The notes beneath the pieces are model-generated. The model was not told where the DNA came from, did not search any database, and was given only the letters and a program-made list of their open reading frames with translations. From positions 114,999 to 178,998 of the forward strand of contig DWWA01000020.1 in the NCBI GenBank assembly GCA_019119935.1: a stretch of 64,000 nucleotides of DNA, read 5' to 3'. Position numbers and translations under genes: made by a program. This stretch comes from Candidatus Ruthenibacterium merdavium. GTDB lineage: Bacteria > Bacillota > Clostridia > Oscillospirales > Ruminococcaceae. Shown piece after piece: positions 32,023 through 42,106 of the stretch (within the stretch, counting starts at the first letter, position 1; each line of letters starts with the position of its first letter).

Positions 32023-32757
32023 TCAAATAACGAACCCGCCGTTAACCCCGAGCACTTGGCCGGTGATAAAACCGGCGTCGTCCGAACACAAAAAGGCAAC
32101 CGCCTTTGCAATGTCCTCCGGCGCCCCTAAGCGCTCTAAAGGCGTTTCGTCTGCAATCACCTGTTTTTCCTCTTGTGAAAAGCAAGCCAGCATATCGGTA
32201 TCCACCGCGCCCGGTGCCACTGCATTCACCGTAATGCCGCTGGGAGCCACCTCTTTTGCCAGCGCCTTCGTCATTCCGATAACGGCCGCTTTTGCCGCAG
32301 AATAGTCCACCTCACACGACGCGCCCACTTGCCCCCACATCGAGGAAATGTTGACAACGCGGCCCCATTTCCGGCGAATCATCGCAGGAAGCGCTTCCCG
32401 CGTGCAAAGAAAGGCACCGCGCACGGTGCTTGCCATCATGTCGTCCCAATCGTCTGCGGTCAAATCCGTAAACAGCTTTTGACGGGCAATGCCTGCGTTG
32501 TTCACTAAGAGGCTCGGCTCACCGAGCACTTCGCGCACCTTTTGAAACATTACACGCACGCTTTCTTCCCTGCGCACATCAACACAGAACGGCGCCGCCG
32601 TTTTCCCCTCTTTCGTTAGGGCTTCGCACAGCGCCTGCGCCGCCTGCGCACCGGTTCGATAGCACACAGCCACCCGATATCCACGGGCGCAAAGCTCTTT
32701 TGCAATTGCCGCGCCGATGCCGCGCGAAGCACCCGTCACAACTGCGACTTTTTCCAT
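32023..32757 (-). CDS. SDR oxidoreductase, 3-oxoacyl-ACP reductase-like
   Basis: VVTGASRGIGAAIAKEL; YSAAKAAVIGMTKALAKEVA; FITGQVLGVNGGF. Confidence 0.9.
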   Translation of the reverse strand: MEKVAVVTGASRGIGAAIAKELCARGYRVAVCYRTGAQAAQALCEALTKEGKTAAPFCVDVRREESVRVMFQKVREVLGEPSLLVNNAGIARQKLFTDLTADDWDDMMASTVRGAFLCTREALPAMIRRKWGRVVNISSMWGQVGASCEVDYSAAKAAVIGMTKALAKEVAPSGITVNAVAPGAVDTDMLACFSQEEKQVIADETPLERLGAPEDIAKAVAFLCSDDAGFITGQVLGVNGGFVI

Positions 32758-33227
32758 TTCGGTTTCTCCCCCGATTTTCGTTTTCTTCTCAATTCCTCAA
32801 AGAAGGATTGCAGCAGCGCGGTACATTCTTCTTCCAAAACGCCGCTTTCCAGCGCAGGGCGATGATTAAACCCAAGCGAAAACAAATCAACTACGCTTCC
32901 GCAGCAGCCCGCCTTTGCATCACGCGCACCGTACACCACACGCTTAAGACGGCTGTTGATGATTGCGCCTGCGCACATCGGGCACGGTTCCAGCGTCACA
33001 TACAAGTCACACTGCCACAAGCGCCAGCCTCCCAAACGCGCACAAGCCCGGTCAATCGCCAAGAGTTCAGCATGGTGCACGGCATTTTTCTCGGTTTCGC
33101 GCGTGTTATAGGCTGTCGCCACCACTTCGCCGTCTTTGACAATCACCGCCCCTACGGGCACTTCGCCCAGCTTTGCGGCACATTCGGCTTGCTCCAAAGC
33201 AAGGCGCATCCACTTTTCGTCTTCCAT
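32736..33227 (-). CDS. tadA: tRNA-specific adenosine deaminase
   Basis: HAELLAIDRAC; TLEPCPMCAGAIINSRLKRVVYGARDAKAGCCGS. Confidence 0.94.
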   Translation of the reverse strand: MEDEKWMRLALEQAECAAKLGEVPVGAVIVKDGEVVATAYNTRETEKNAVHHAELLAIDRACARLGGWRLWQCDLYVTLEPCPMCAGAIINSRLKRVVYGARDAKAGCCGSVVDLFSLGFNHRPALESGVLEEECTALLQSFFEELRRKRKSGEKPKWKKSQL

Positions 33228-33239
33228 AACGCTCCTTCC

Positions 33240-34346
33240 TTACGTCAGCCAAAAAGGCATCGTCCAGCCCGTCATCGGCCAAAGCGCGCGAAGCGCCATC
33301 GCAATCATCACAAACAAATACAGCGGCGTTGTTGCCAAGCGCTCGAATCGGCTTTGCCTGTTTTTGGGGTCATACACCCATGGAATGGGCCGAAACGAGC
33401 GGAGCACCTGTTTTTGATAGATTCTTCCGATGCATACAGCCGCGGCCAAAAAGATGATAACAACGAGATACACGAGCATAGCAAAAGATTCTACCCCCTG
33501 CATCTTTTGCCGAATGAACAAGAAGGCGAAAGAAATCACATTGCTGCTGAAATGCAGCAGCATCCCCACGGTAAGCGTTCCGGTACAATGCGCCGCAAGG
33601 CCCATGAGCACCGATTCCAAAAAAATAGCAGGCATCTTAGCAAGATCTGCGTGAAGCAGTGTAAACATCACACTGGACACCACAATCGAAAACCAAGCAC
33701 CCCAAGGCTCAAAAATCTTTTGCAGCGCACCGCGCACCAGCCACTCGTTCACCACCGTAGAAACGATGCAAATCACAAAAAAGTAATATAAAACACCCAG
33801 CGGATTTTCCGGAAGCTGCACCACTTGCTCCGGCGGATACACGGTCAGCGCTTCCAAGCCATAGCGCACCACACTTGTCACCATGTCGCCAATCACGCTG
33901 AGCCCCATAAAGGCAGGCACAAACAGCCAAATTTGTTTTTCCTCCGGCCACGGCCGGTTCGGCTTCAAACGCATCGGTGTTTCCTTCACACCTTGCTCCA
34001 GCAACAACCGCGCCGCCGCCAGCCCGAGCAAAGGAACTGCCAGCGCAATTCCCCGATAAATTCCCTCGCCTTGCAGCTTCCATTCTTCAGAAAGCCCTTT
34101 CTCCAGCGCAGTCCACAAAGCACGAAAAATAAACAGAATGGTACCGTTTACCAGAAAGTAAAGTAAAACGGCAACCGCCGCAAGATTGGCAGCATAGCGC
34201 AGCCAGTCTTTTTTGGTGCGGCGGGGCCGCTCACTTTTTCTGCGTTTTGAAAGCTCTTGATGTTTTTCCTCCGCGTTTTGGGCGGTAATGCGCTCTAACT
34301 GAACGGTCATCTCCCATTCTTCTTTTGTCCAATCCTCCGTACGCAT
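33240..34346 (-). CDS. CPBP (CAAX/Abi-like) family membrane protein
   Basis: 368 aa, multiple TM; motif region VNEWLVRGALQ, TLLHAD, HFSSN. Confidence 0.75.
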   Translation of the reverse strand: MRTEDWTKEEWEMTVQLERITAQNAEEKHQELSKRRKSERPRRTKKDWLRYAANLAAVAVLLYFLVNGTILFIFRALWTALEKGLSEEWKLQGEGIYRGIALAVPLLGLAAARLLLEQGVKETPMRLKPNRPWPEEKQIWLFVPAFMGLSVIGDMVTSVVRYGLEALTVYPPEQVVQLPENPLGVLYYFFVICIVSTVVNEWLVRGALQKIFEPWGAWFSIVVSSVMFTLLHADLAKMPAIFLESVLMGLAAHCTGTLTVGMLLHFSSNVISFAFLFIRQKMQGVESFAMLVYLVVIIFLAAAVCIGRIYQKQVLRSFRPIPWVYDPKNRQSRFERLATTPLYLFVMIAMALRALWPMTGWTMPFWLT

Positions 34347-34432
34347 GGTGTGACCTCTCCCCTCTCGTTAAGCTGCGCTATGGACGCTCAGGCGCATTCC
34401 CCTCCCTTGCCGCTGTACCGCACAGGCAAATC

Positions 34433-35329
34433 TCAGGCTTCAAAAAAGCTCAGCTGCCCAAAGTCGTATGTTCTTTGGTACGCTTTGACAATCTCGTCCA
34501 TTTCCGTCATCAAGCCTCTTTGCTCTGCTTCTTCGCGAAATGCCTGTGTCAATTTATGTACACCGGGCACAAAGCATTTATAACGCGGCCCGTATTTTTT
34601 CTGATATGCGGCGGGAAGCTGTTCTTTGGGAAACAGTTCTGAAAGCTTTTGATAAAAATATTCCCGCTGTCCGTCGCGCAGCGTCATACCCAGCATCGGG
34701 TACACAAAACGCGCCCCTGCCAGTGCCGCACTGTACACCACTTCCCTGATATTTTCCTCGCTGTCCTCTATATAAGGCACAACCGGCATTAAAAGAACAC
34801 CGGCAAAAATTCCTTCCTGAGAAAGACGGCGAAGCGCTTCCAGCCTCTGCGCAGGCGGCGGAGCATTGGGCTCCAGCTTTTTTGCCAGCGAAGGGCTGCA
34901 TGTCGTAATCGTCAGCGCACACAAAACGGGCGAATGCACTTGAATCTTTTTCAGCACATCAATATCGCGCGTAATCATCGGGCTTTTCGTTGTAATCATG
35001 GCACCGAATCCGTAGGCAGAAATGAGCTCCAGGGCTTTGCGCGTATATTCCATTTCTTTTTCAAAAGGATTGTAAGGGTCGCTCATTGAGCCCATTGCAA
35101 CCACCCCGGTGGCTCTCTTGCTGCTCAGCCCGTTTCTCACCAAAGTCAGGGCGTTTTCCTTGACGCGCACACGATCAAAATCTTCAATGCCATAACAGCT
35201 GCTTCGACTGTCACAATAGATACACCCATGACTGCATCCGCGGTACAGATTCATCGTATAATCCGTCCCAAACCATTCTCTGCTTTTATTGACCGTGACA
35301 ATCGTTTTTGCCGGTATGGTTTCGATCAC
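34433..35329 (-). CDS. SPL-family radical SAM protein
   Basis: MNLYRGCSHGCIYCDSRSSCYG (CxxxCxxC) and LMPVVPYIEDSEENI. Confidence 0.9.
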   Translation of the reverse strand: MIETIPAKTIVTVNKSREWFGTDYTMNLYRGCSHGCIYCDSRSSCYGIEDFDRVRVKENALTLVRNGLSSKRATGVVAMGSMSDPYNPFEKEMEYTRKALELISAYGFGAMITTKSPMITRDIDVLKKIQVHSPVLCALTITTCSPSLAKKLEPNAPPPAQRLEALRRLSQEGIFAGVLLMPVVPYIEDSEENIREVVYSAALAGARFVYPMLGMTLRDGQREYFYQKLSELFPKEQLPAAYQKKYGPRYKCFVPGVHKLTQAFREEAEQRGLMTEMDEIVKAYQRTYDFGQLSFFEA

Positions 35330-35487
35330 GTGAGGTGCCTCCTTTCGGCTTTTTATCAGTATACCATAAAACTACAAAAGAAAAGAACCCCCTTTCACGG
35401 ACTTTTCCGCAAAAAAAGGCTCTTTTCGCTGTTTCAATGCCGCAAATATCCCCGCATCCGACAGCACTGACCGCCGTTTGTACAAAA

Positions 35488-36747
35488 TTATTGAAGAAGC
35501 TGAGCCACATGGGTGACAACTGCATTTTCTTCCTGATCCTCTCCGGTCAGCCATCCGGTAAAATATACACGCACCGCAGTGCCCACGACAACGCTTTCCG
35601 GCACACTGTCTTCACCGGCTTTTTCTGTAAAACACAGCGTTCTTCCGTCCATCGTGCGCAGGGTAAAGAAATCTTCCCCAAGCTCCCAAATCGTCCCGGC
35701 TACACTATTTTCGCTATTGCTGCCTTTGGTTTCTACTTCAATCTCTTCAATTTCCAATTTGCGCACATCTTCGCCGTTCAGCCAGCCATCGTATGCCACA
35801 CAAATGGTATCGTTTTTATCCAATCCATCGGACGGAATCAACGCTTCATCTACAAACAGCTCCAAAGTTTCACCGGTGAGCAGGTGTACGGTGAGCAAAC
35901 CTTCATCTTCGTCAAAGCTTTCTACCACACCGTAAAAACGCTGCTGTGCATCGTCCGGGAAAAGCACTTTGAGCACTTTTCCGTAAAGCCAGCCCGCATC
36001 TTCTACATCAGTATCCGAGAAAACAACCGCTTCTTCCCATTCGAAATCTTCCCAATCTTCTGCACCGCATTCTACATTTTCCGTGGAAAACTTGCGCTTC
36101 GTTCCGTCCCAAGTTTGAACGGTCAAAGTTTGATCCTCTTCGTCGTACTGCTGCACAGTAACAGGCGTGGTGCGCACAACGCCTGTTAGTTCTAAGTCCG
36201 TAATTTGCTTGACAAGCGCTTTTTCCGTTTCAAAAGGACGCCCGTCAAAGGTCAGGCGAGCTAAAGAACCCTTCTCCAGCTTTCCGATCATGTTCTGCTT
36301 GGCCTGCGCGATGGAAAACGTATACATCGAACCTGTTTGTGTTTCGAGCTTTAAAGTATCCTCCGTCACGGAAATTACGCGTCCGTCGACAGTGCTGTTT
36401 TTATAGCCCAATTCCATTTCTTCCGACTGATCCGCCTCAATATAAAGGATATCTACGTTGTTGGGTTCAATTTGCAAGTCGCCATCATAATAAATTTTAA
36501 CAAATGAGCCGTTCAGCACTTGTGTGCCCTCCGGAATTTCATCACCATCTAAATCCAGTACATATTCCATTCCTGCGCTGGTTCGCAAAATTAAAGACTC
36601 TTCCGTAATATCCAACACAACGCCGCTGGCTGCCTGCGCATTTTCAGGGGGTTTTAAAGTTTCCTCCTCCATCGGCTGTGGTTCTTGCCCCATACAACCG
36701 CAAAGCAAAAGCGCCGCAATGATTGCCGCCGCTTGTTTTCCCTTCAT
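35488..36747 (-). CDS. Lipoprotein with repeated beta-rich modules
   Basis: 419 aa; lipobox AALLLCGCMG; repeated pattern 'V..I.ed.l.L.t..G..y.l......l..G..v.i.ydG'. Confidence 0.8.
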   Translation of the reverse strand: MKGKQAAAIIAALLLCGCMGQEPQPMEEETLKPPENAQAASGVVLDITEESLILRTSAGMEYVLDLDGDEIPEGTQVLNGSFVKIYYDGDLQIEPNNVDILYIEADQSEEMELGYKNSTVDGRVISVTEDTLKLETQTGSMYTFSIAQAKQNMIGKLEKGSLARLTFDGRPFETEKALVKQITDLELTGVVRTTPVTVQQYDEEDQTLTVQTWDGTKRKFSTENVECGAEDWEDFEWEEAVVFSDTDVEDAGWLYGKVLKVLFPDDAQQRFYGVVESFDEDEGLLTVHLLTGETLELFVDEALIPSDGLDKNDTICVAYDGWLNGEDVRKLEIEEIEVETKGSNSENSVAGTIWELGEDFFTLRTMDGRTLCFTEKAGEDSVPESVVVGTAVRVYFTGWLTGEDQEENAVVTHVAQLLQ

Positions 36748-37238
36748 GGCTTTCTCTCCTCTTCTCTTGCTTCGTTTGTTCCGACCCTCTCCTCTTTTCA
36801 GTCGGCCAAACGCCTACTTTATTGAATTCCAATTTCTTGTATTCATGTGCTTTCAGGTCTACTTTCTTAAACCTTATTCCACTCCACGTAATATATGCGG
36901 ACATCCCTCTGTATTTGCACAAAAATACTGTTTCAAAACAGCCTGCTGCCGTTATTTTTTCAGCACAACGGCAGACCAGCAGCTGCCGCTCTTTAAAAAT
37001 CGCATTTTCAATTTTGCAGCATACCCCTTTGCTGCGAAAAGAGAGTCCGCCGGGATTGTTCAAGCCTCGCCTCTAGTTTCAAGTGCATCCTTTCGCTCTG
37101 CGTAAGATTCCTTTTTGATTTTCATAAACGCTGTGGCTCTGCACGCAGCAAGCGCGCTTCCTTTTTAACGGTACGGCGCTGATGCAAAATGAAAATCGCC
37201 GTTCCTCTCTTATGTGATTATTCTTGGCTATTCGACTA

Positions 37239-37270
37239 TTATTATATAATAAGCACATCCTAGGTGTAAA
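37239..37270 (-). promoter_or_regulatory. Putative sigma-A promoter with overlapping dyad
   Basis: TTTACA-N18-TATAAT; overlapping dyad GTAAAgtataTTTAC; would give about 480-nt 5' UTR to the lipoprotein gene. Confidence 0.45.
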
Positions 37271-37393
37271 TATACTTTACCGCCCACTGGCTACTTTTAC
37301 ATCTTTTTGTCATAAATTGTCATTTTTTGTTCTTGTGAAAAACGGCGGTTCAAATTTCATGCGATGCTAAATCGCCGATTTTTTTCATCACAG

Positions 37394-37426
37394 CAAAAAC
37401 GGGCAGCAGGTAAAACCTGCTGCCCG
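37394..37426 (-). terminator. Intrinsic terminator after ispH-S1
   Basis: CGGGCAGCAGGTtttACCTGCTGCCCG followed by TTTTTGC. Confidence 0.9.
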
Positions 37427-37482
37427 AATACATCTTCTGTCAGATGCGGCTGATTCGCTTTTGAAAGCTTCACAGAGAAAAA

Positions 37483-39414
37483 TTACTCTGCGTCCTCGCC
37501 GTCCTCATCAGCCGGCTCCTCAACCAGAGCCTTCATGGAAAGGCTGATGCGCTTTTTGTCGTAATCTACGTCAATCAGCTGCACTTCAACCTCCTGGCCA
37601 ACGCTCAGAACATCGCCGACCTTCTCAACGCGGTCATGAGAAATCTCGCTGATGTGAACCAGACCGTCGATGCCCGGCAGAATGCGCACAAACGCACCGA
37701 ACTTCGTCAAGGACACAACCGGAGCCTTGAAGGAAGTGCCGATGGGATACTCAGCCTTGAACTTCTCCCAGGGATTGTCCTCAGCTTTTTTGTAGCCCAA
37801 AGAAACCTTCTTGTTCTCGGTGTCGAGATCTTTCACATACACTTCGATGGTATCGCCCACGTTTACCACCTCAGACGGGTGTTTCACGCGGTCCCAAGAC
37901 AACTCGCTGATGTGAACCAAACCGTCCACACCGCCGATGTCAACGAACGCACCGTAGTTGGTCAGGCTCTTAACTACGCCGGTGTAGCGCTTGCCAACTT
38001 CAACATCAGCCCAGAAAGCCTCGCGTTTTGCGTCTGCTTCCTGTGCCAGAACCTCACGGATAGAGCCCACAATGTGACGGCCCTCGCACTGCTTGATGCG
38101 CAGTTTAACATTCTGCTTCACGAGCTTTGTGTAATCCTCGCCGTGACGCAGGGTAGACTGGGAACGCGGCACAAACACGCGCACGTTGTTCACCAAAACA
38201 ACCAGACCGCCGGAGTTGGCCTCAGAAACGTAGCCGTCCATGATCTCACCGCTCTCAACGGCAGCGGCCACTTCCTCTTTGCCTTTGTTCTCATCAAAGC
38301 GTTTTTTGGACAGGTATACGATGCCTTCCTGATCGTTCACTTTCGTCACGATGAGGTCGAGCTCGTCACCTTTCTTGACCAAATCCTCCGCTTTTGCGGT
38401 GGGGTCATTAGTGAGTTCTTCCAGCTTGACGAAACCGGTGTGCTTCGTTCCGATATCAACGGTGATCTCGTTGGGGTTCACTGCGGTGACAATGCCCTTA
38501 ACAACCTTACCGTTATAAACCGGCTTCAACGAAGCCTCGATCATTTCCTCAAAGCTCAATTCTTCTTCACGAATTTCCTCGCTCATACTGCTCAGTACCT
38601 CCTCGATAATAGACGATGGCGTTGATGCCCCGGCTGTGACGCCTGCCGTGCGCACGCCGCGAAACCATTCCGGCTGTAACTCCTGTGCGGTTTCCACCAA
38701 AACGGCGCGTGTGTGCTTCCCGGCAACGGCGGCCAGCTTTTGGGTATTCGAGGAATGGCGGCCTCCGATGACAACCATTAAGTCGCACTCTTTGGCCAAA
38801 CACTCCGCTTCATGCTGCCTCGCCCATGTTGCATTACATATTGTATCAAAAATTTTCGCGTTTGTATATAGCTTTTTTGTAAACTCTACGCATTCTTGCC
38901 ACTTTTTCACCTCAAAAGTGGTTTGAGCAACCATAAAAATACCATTTTTGGAAATTTCTGGTGTTAAAATCTTCTCAAGGTCTTCAAGCCCTTCAAAAAC
39001 CTGCACACGCTCTCCGGCATGTCCCACAATTCCCTGTACCTCAGGATGTTTTTTATCTCCCGCCACAAGCAGCAGTGCATCTTCCTCTTTAGCCTGCTCG
39101 GCAATGCGGTGAATTTTCGATACAAAAGGGCATGTTGCATCATGCGCAGCAATCCCATGACCGGCAATTGCATCATACACGCTGCGGGGCACGCCGTGGC
39201 TGCGGATCACAAGCTCGTATCCTTCGGGAACCTGCTCCGGCGCATCCACCGTCAAAGCGCCGCGTGCTTGCAAATCTGCTACACACTGCGGGTTGTGAAT
39301 CAGCGGCCCCAGTGTAGCCACATGCTTGCCCTGTTCCAACAATTCATACGTCATTTTCACCGCGCGGTTCACACCGAAGCAAAAACCTGCGGTTTTGGCC
39401 ACCTTAATTTTCAT
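37483..39414 (-). CDS. ispH-rpsA: Bifunctional 4-hydroxy-3-methylbut-2-enyl diphosphate reductase / ribosomal protein S1-like
   Basis: N-terminus [28 protein letters not shown] (IspH); C-terminus four S1 motifs (e.g. [34 protein letters not shown]). Confidence 0.94.
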   Translation of the reverse strand: MKIKVAKTAGFCFGVNRAVKMTYELLEQGKHVATLGPLIHNPQCVADLQARGALTVDAPEQVPEGYELVIRSHGVPRSVYDAIAGHGIAAHDATCPFVSKIHRIAEQAKEEDALLLVAGDKKHPEVQGIVGHAGERVQVFEGLEDLEKILTPEISKNGIFMVAQTTFEVKKWQECVEFTKKLYTNAKIFDTICNATWARQHEAECLAKECDLMVVIGGRHSSNTQKLAAVAGKHTRAVLVETAQELQPEWFRGVRTAGVTAGASTPSSIIEEVLSSMSEEIREEELSFEEMIEASLKPVYNGKVVKGIVTAVNPNEITVDIGTKHTGFVKLEELTNDPTAKAEDLVKKGDELDLIVTKVNDQEGIVYLSKKRFDENKGKEEVAAAVESGEIMDGYVSEANSGGLVVLVNNVRVFVPRSQSTLRHGEDYTKLVKQNVKLRIKQCEGRHIVGSIREVLAQEADAKREAFWADVEVGKRYTGVVKSLTNYGAFVDIGGVDGLVHISELSWDRVKHPSEVVNVGDTIEVYVKDLDTENKKVSLGYKKAEDNPWEKFKAEYPIGTSFKAPVVSLTKFGAFVRILPGIDGLVHISEISHDRVEKVGDVLSVGQEVEVQLIDVDYDKKRISLSMKALVEEPADEDGEDAE

Positions 39415-40055
39415 AAACAGTTTCGGTTCTCCTCCAGCAGTTTTTCCATTTCCTCGTGCACCAGCGTTTTGCACTCTCGCAGACGTGCCGCACTTTTTTC
39501 TCCTTGCAGAGCAAGCCGCTTTGCCTCAATCGGCTTTCCGATGACAATCGTCACGCGGCCCAGCAGCTTGAGCTTTCCGCCCTGATAGATGATACGGCAC
39601 GGCAGCATATCCACCCCAGCCGCATCGGCCACAACGAATGCCCCGCTTTTCAAGCGGCCCAATGTTCCGTCTTTTGAGCGCGTTCCCTCCGGGAAAATCA
39701 GCAGGCCGTGGCCGCGCTTCACATCTTCAATCGCACGTTCCACAACGCTTGTATCCCCCTTGCCGCGATGCACGGGAATCACGTTTACTTTCTTTAAAAA
39801 CCATGTTAAAAGAGGATGAATTTCAAACAATTCCTCTTTTCCCATGATAACCATTCGTTTTCCGTAATAGCGAGCCAGCACCAAAAAGACGGGGTCCAGC
39901 GCAAACACATGGTTGCACACCATGACAAACCCTCTGTCGTGAATCATATTCTCCTTGCCGACCACTTTAATGCGAAACGCGAGATGCCATATCACCCACG
40001 CCCCGGAAAGAACAATCCAGTAAAACATATCAGCCGTCCTTTCGCTTTCGGTCAA
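39411..40055 (-). CDS. plsC: 1-acyl-sn-glycerol-3-phosphate acyltransferase
   Basis: [36 protein letters not shown]. Confidence 0.92.
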   Translation of the reverse strand: MTESERTADMFYWIVLSGAWVIWHLAFRIKVVGKENMIHDRGFVMVCNHVFALDPVFLVLARYYGKRMVIMGKEELFEIHPLLTWFLKKVNVIPVHRGKGDTSVVERAIEDVKRGHGLLIFPEGTRSKDGTLGRLKSGAFVVADAAGVDMLPCRIIYQGGKLKLLGRVTIVIGKPIEAKRLALQGEKSAARLRECKTLVHEEMEKLLEENRNCL

Positions 40056-40704
40056 TCACACTGCAAAGGCGCCGGAACGCCTCGTCAAAATCACAGTCGC
40101 TCGTATCGACAAGCACGGCATCCTGCGCCTGGCAAAGCGGCGACTGCTCCCGGTGCGTATCCTCGTAGTCACGTTTTTCCACCAGAGCAAGCACTTTTTC
40201 ATAAGTGGTGTCAACGCCTTTTTCACAAAGCTCTAAATAGCGGCGCTGTGCCCGAACGGCCGCGCTGGCGGTCAGAAAAATTTTCACCTGCGCATCGGGC
40301 AGCACAACCGTTCCGATATCCCGGCCATCCATAATGATGTTCTCCTGCTTTGCCAAAGAGCGCTGCCACTCCACCAAGAAAGTGCGCACCTGCGGGCAGG
40401 AAGACACGGCAGCCGCGCCCATACCCACTTCTTCTCTGCGCACTTCCTTTGTAACGTCTTCCCCGTTCATCTCAATTCTCTGCTCTGCGTGCGCATGGCG
40501 CAGCTCCAAATGAACTTCCTCAAGCAGAGGAATCACACGGGCGTGATCATGGGGATCTACGCCTCGGCGCATGGCATACAGCGCAATGGCGCGGTACATA
40601 GCTCCTGTATCGATGTATAAAAGGCCGTAATGCAAAGCCAGCTTTTTCGCAAGGCTGGACTTTCCTGCACCGGAAGGCCCGTCAATCGCAACTGCAAAAC
40701 TCAT
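40030..40704 (-). CDS. cmk: Cytidylate kinase
   Basis: VAIDGPSGAGKSSLAKKLALHYGLLYIDTGAMYRAIAL; IIMDGRDIGTVVLPDA. Confidence 0.95.
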   Translation of the reverse strand: MSFAVAIDGPSGAGKSSLAKKLALHYGLLYIDTGAMYRAIALYAMRRGVDPHDHARVIPLLEEVHLELRHAHAEQRIEMNGEDVTKEVRREEVGMGAAAVSSCPQVRTFLVEWQRSLAKQENIIMDGRDIGTVVLPDAQVKIFLTASAAVRAQRRYLELCEKGVDTTYEKVLALVEKRDYEDTHREQSPLCQAQDAVLVDTSDCDFDEAFRRLCSVIDRKRKDG

Positions 40705-40746
40705 ATTTGCTATTTCCTTTCTTTCTATATGCAGTTTTTGGGTCTG

Positions 40747-41976
40747 TCATTCCTCACACCAATGGGCAGCCGCCGCCCACGCCGTCGCAAAGGCAATGCC
40801 AAGGTTGTACCCGCCTGTGTAAGCGTCCACATCGAGTACCTCGCCCGCAAAATACAGGCCCGGACACACCTTGCTCTGCATTGTTTTCGGGTCAACTTCT
40901 TTCACGGATACGCCGCCGCTTGTCACCACAGCATGCGCCAAGTCACCCTTGTCTTTCAGCTCAATGGGAAACGCTTTCATCAGCTCCAGCAGCCGCCTGC
41001 GCTCTTCGCGCGTAATTTGATTCACCTTTTTATGCACGTCCATTCCGCACAGATCAAGCATGACCGGCTGCATCGAAGCAGGCAGAAGTTTGGAAAGGCA
41101 GTGCGCCGTTTCCCGGTTCGACAAAAGCGCAAAGTCCTCTTTCACACGCTTTTCCAGCTGCTGCGGCGTCAAGCCGGGCTTTAAGTCAATCGTCAGGCGG
41201 TAATCGTACTTTTTCAAGTCGCGGATGTGCGCACTGGCCGAAAGCACCAGCGGGCCGGAAACGCCGAAATGCGTAAACAGCATTTCTCCCATTTCCGTAA
41301 ACCGGACTTTTTTGCCCTCCCACAGCGTCAAAGAAACATTGCGCAAAGAAAGGCCCATCATGCGCTTTGCCACGTTGCCGCGCTCCACAAGAGAAACAAG
41401 GCTCGGCTCCGGCTCAACAATCGTGTGTCCCGCTTGCTTTGCCAGCCGGTATCCGTCACCCGTCGAGCCCGTTACAGGGTAAGACACGCCTCCCGTTGCT
41501 ACCAGCACGGCATCCGCTTTGCACACTTTTCCGCCGCGCAGCTTCACCCCGCCGCATCGGCCATCTTGTAAATATAATTCCTCAACGGACATATCCGTTA
41601 TGAGTTCACAGGGCCCGGCCCAATCGAGCAGTGCGCTTAAAATATCCTGTGCGCGGTCACTCACAGGAAATACGCGCCGGCCCCGTTCTGTTTTCAGCGG
41701 CACGCCGAGCTCCTGCTCAAACAGGCGCATGACACGTTCCGGCGGACAGCCGTTCAGCGCGGAATAAAGAAAGCGAGGATTGCGACGCACATGTTTTAAA
41801 AACTCGTCGGGTGCGCAGTTGTTCGTTAAGTTGCAGCGCCCTTTTCCGGTAATCAAAAGCTTGCGGCCGGGGGAAGGCATGTGTTCGATCACCGTCACCT
41901 GATGGCCGCGACGAACGGCCGCGCCCGCGGCAAACAGCCCTGCCGCGCCCGCACCTACAATGATGATTTTCGCCAA
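40747..41976 (-). CDS. BaiN/HI0933-family FAD-dependent oxidoreductase
   Basis: IIVGAGAAGLFAAGAAVRRG; GRKLLITGKGRCNLTN; GGVSVKEVDPKTMQSKVCPGLYFAGEVLDVDAYTGGYN. Confidence 0.92.
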   Translation of the reverse strand: MAKIIIVGAGAAGLFAAGAAVRRGHQVTVIEHMPSPGRKLLITGKGRCNLTNNCAPDEFLKHVRRNPRFLYSALNGCPPERVMRLFEQELGVPLKTERGRRVFPVSDRAQDILSALLDWAGPCELITDMSVEELYLQDGRCGGVKLRGGKVCKADAVLVATGGVSYPVTGSTGDGYRLAKQAGHTIVEPEPSLVSLVERGNVAKRMMGLSLRNVSLTLWEGKKVRFTEMGEMLFTHFGVSGPLVLSASAHIRDLKKYDYRLTIDLKPGLTPQQLEKRVKEDFALLSNRETAHCLSKLLPASMQPVMLDLCGMDVHKKVNQITREERRRLLELMKAFPIELKDKGDLAHAVVTSGGVSVKEVDPKTMQSKVCPGLYFAGEVLDVDAYTGGYNLGIAFATAWAAAAHWCEE

Positions 41977-42106
41977 TCGTATTTCTCCTTTTTAAGCCGC
42001 GAAAAAGCGGCCGGTGTGTGCTTTGTCTGAGCAAAAGCGGCTCTCATTGCAAAAGAACGCGGCATACATGGGAATGTCCAGTGCATGCCGCCTTTTCCTT
42101 TACCGA

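Noticed and set aside
36644-37063. 139-aa Cys-containing minus ORF upstream of the lipoprotein
   Set aside because: Starts at TTG without clear SD and runs into the lipoprotein gene in another frame; insufficient support as a gene.
37636-38625. 329-aa plus-strand ORF in the S1 region
   Set aside because: Antisense shadow of the ispH-S1 CDS.
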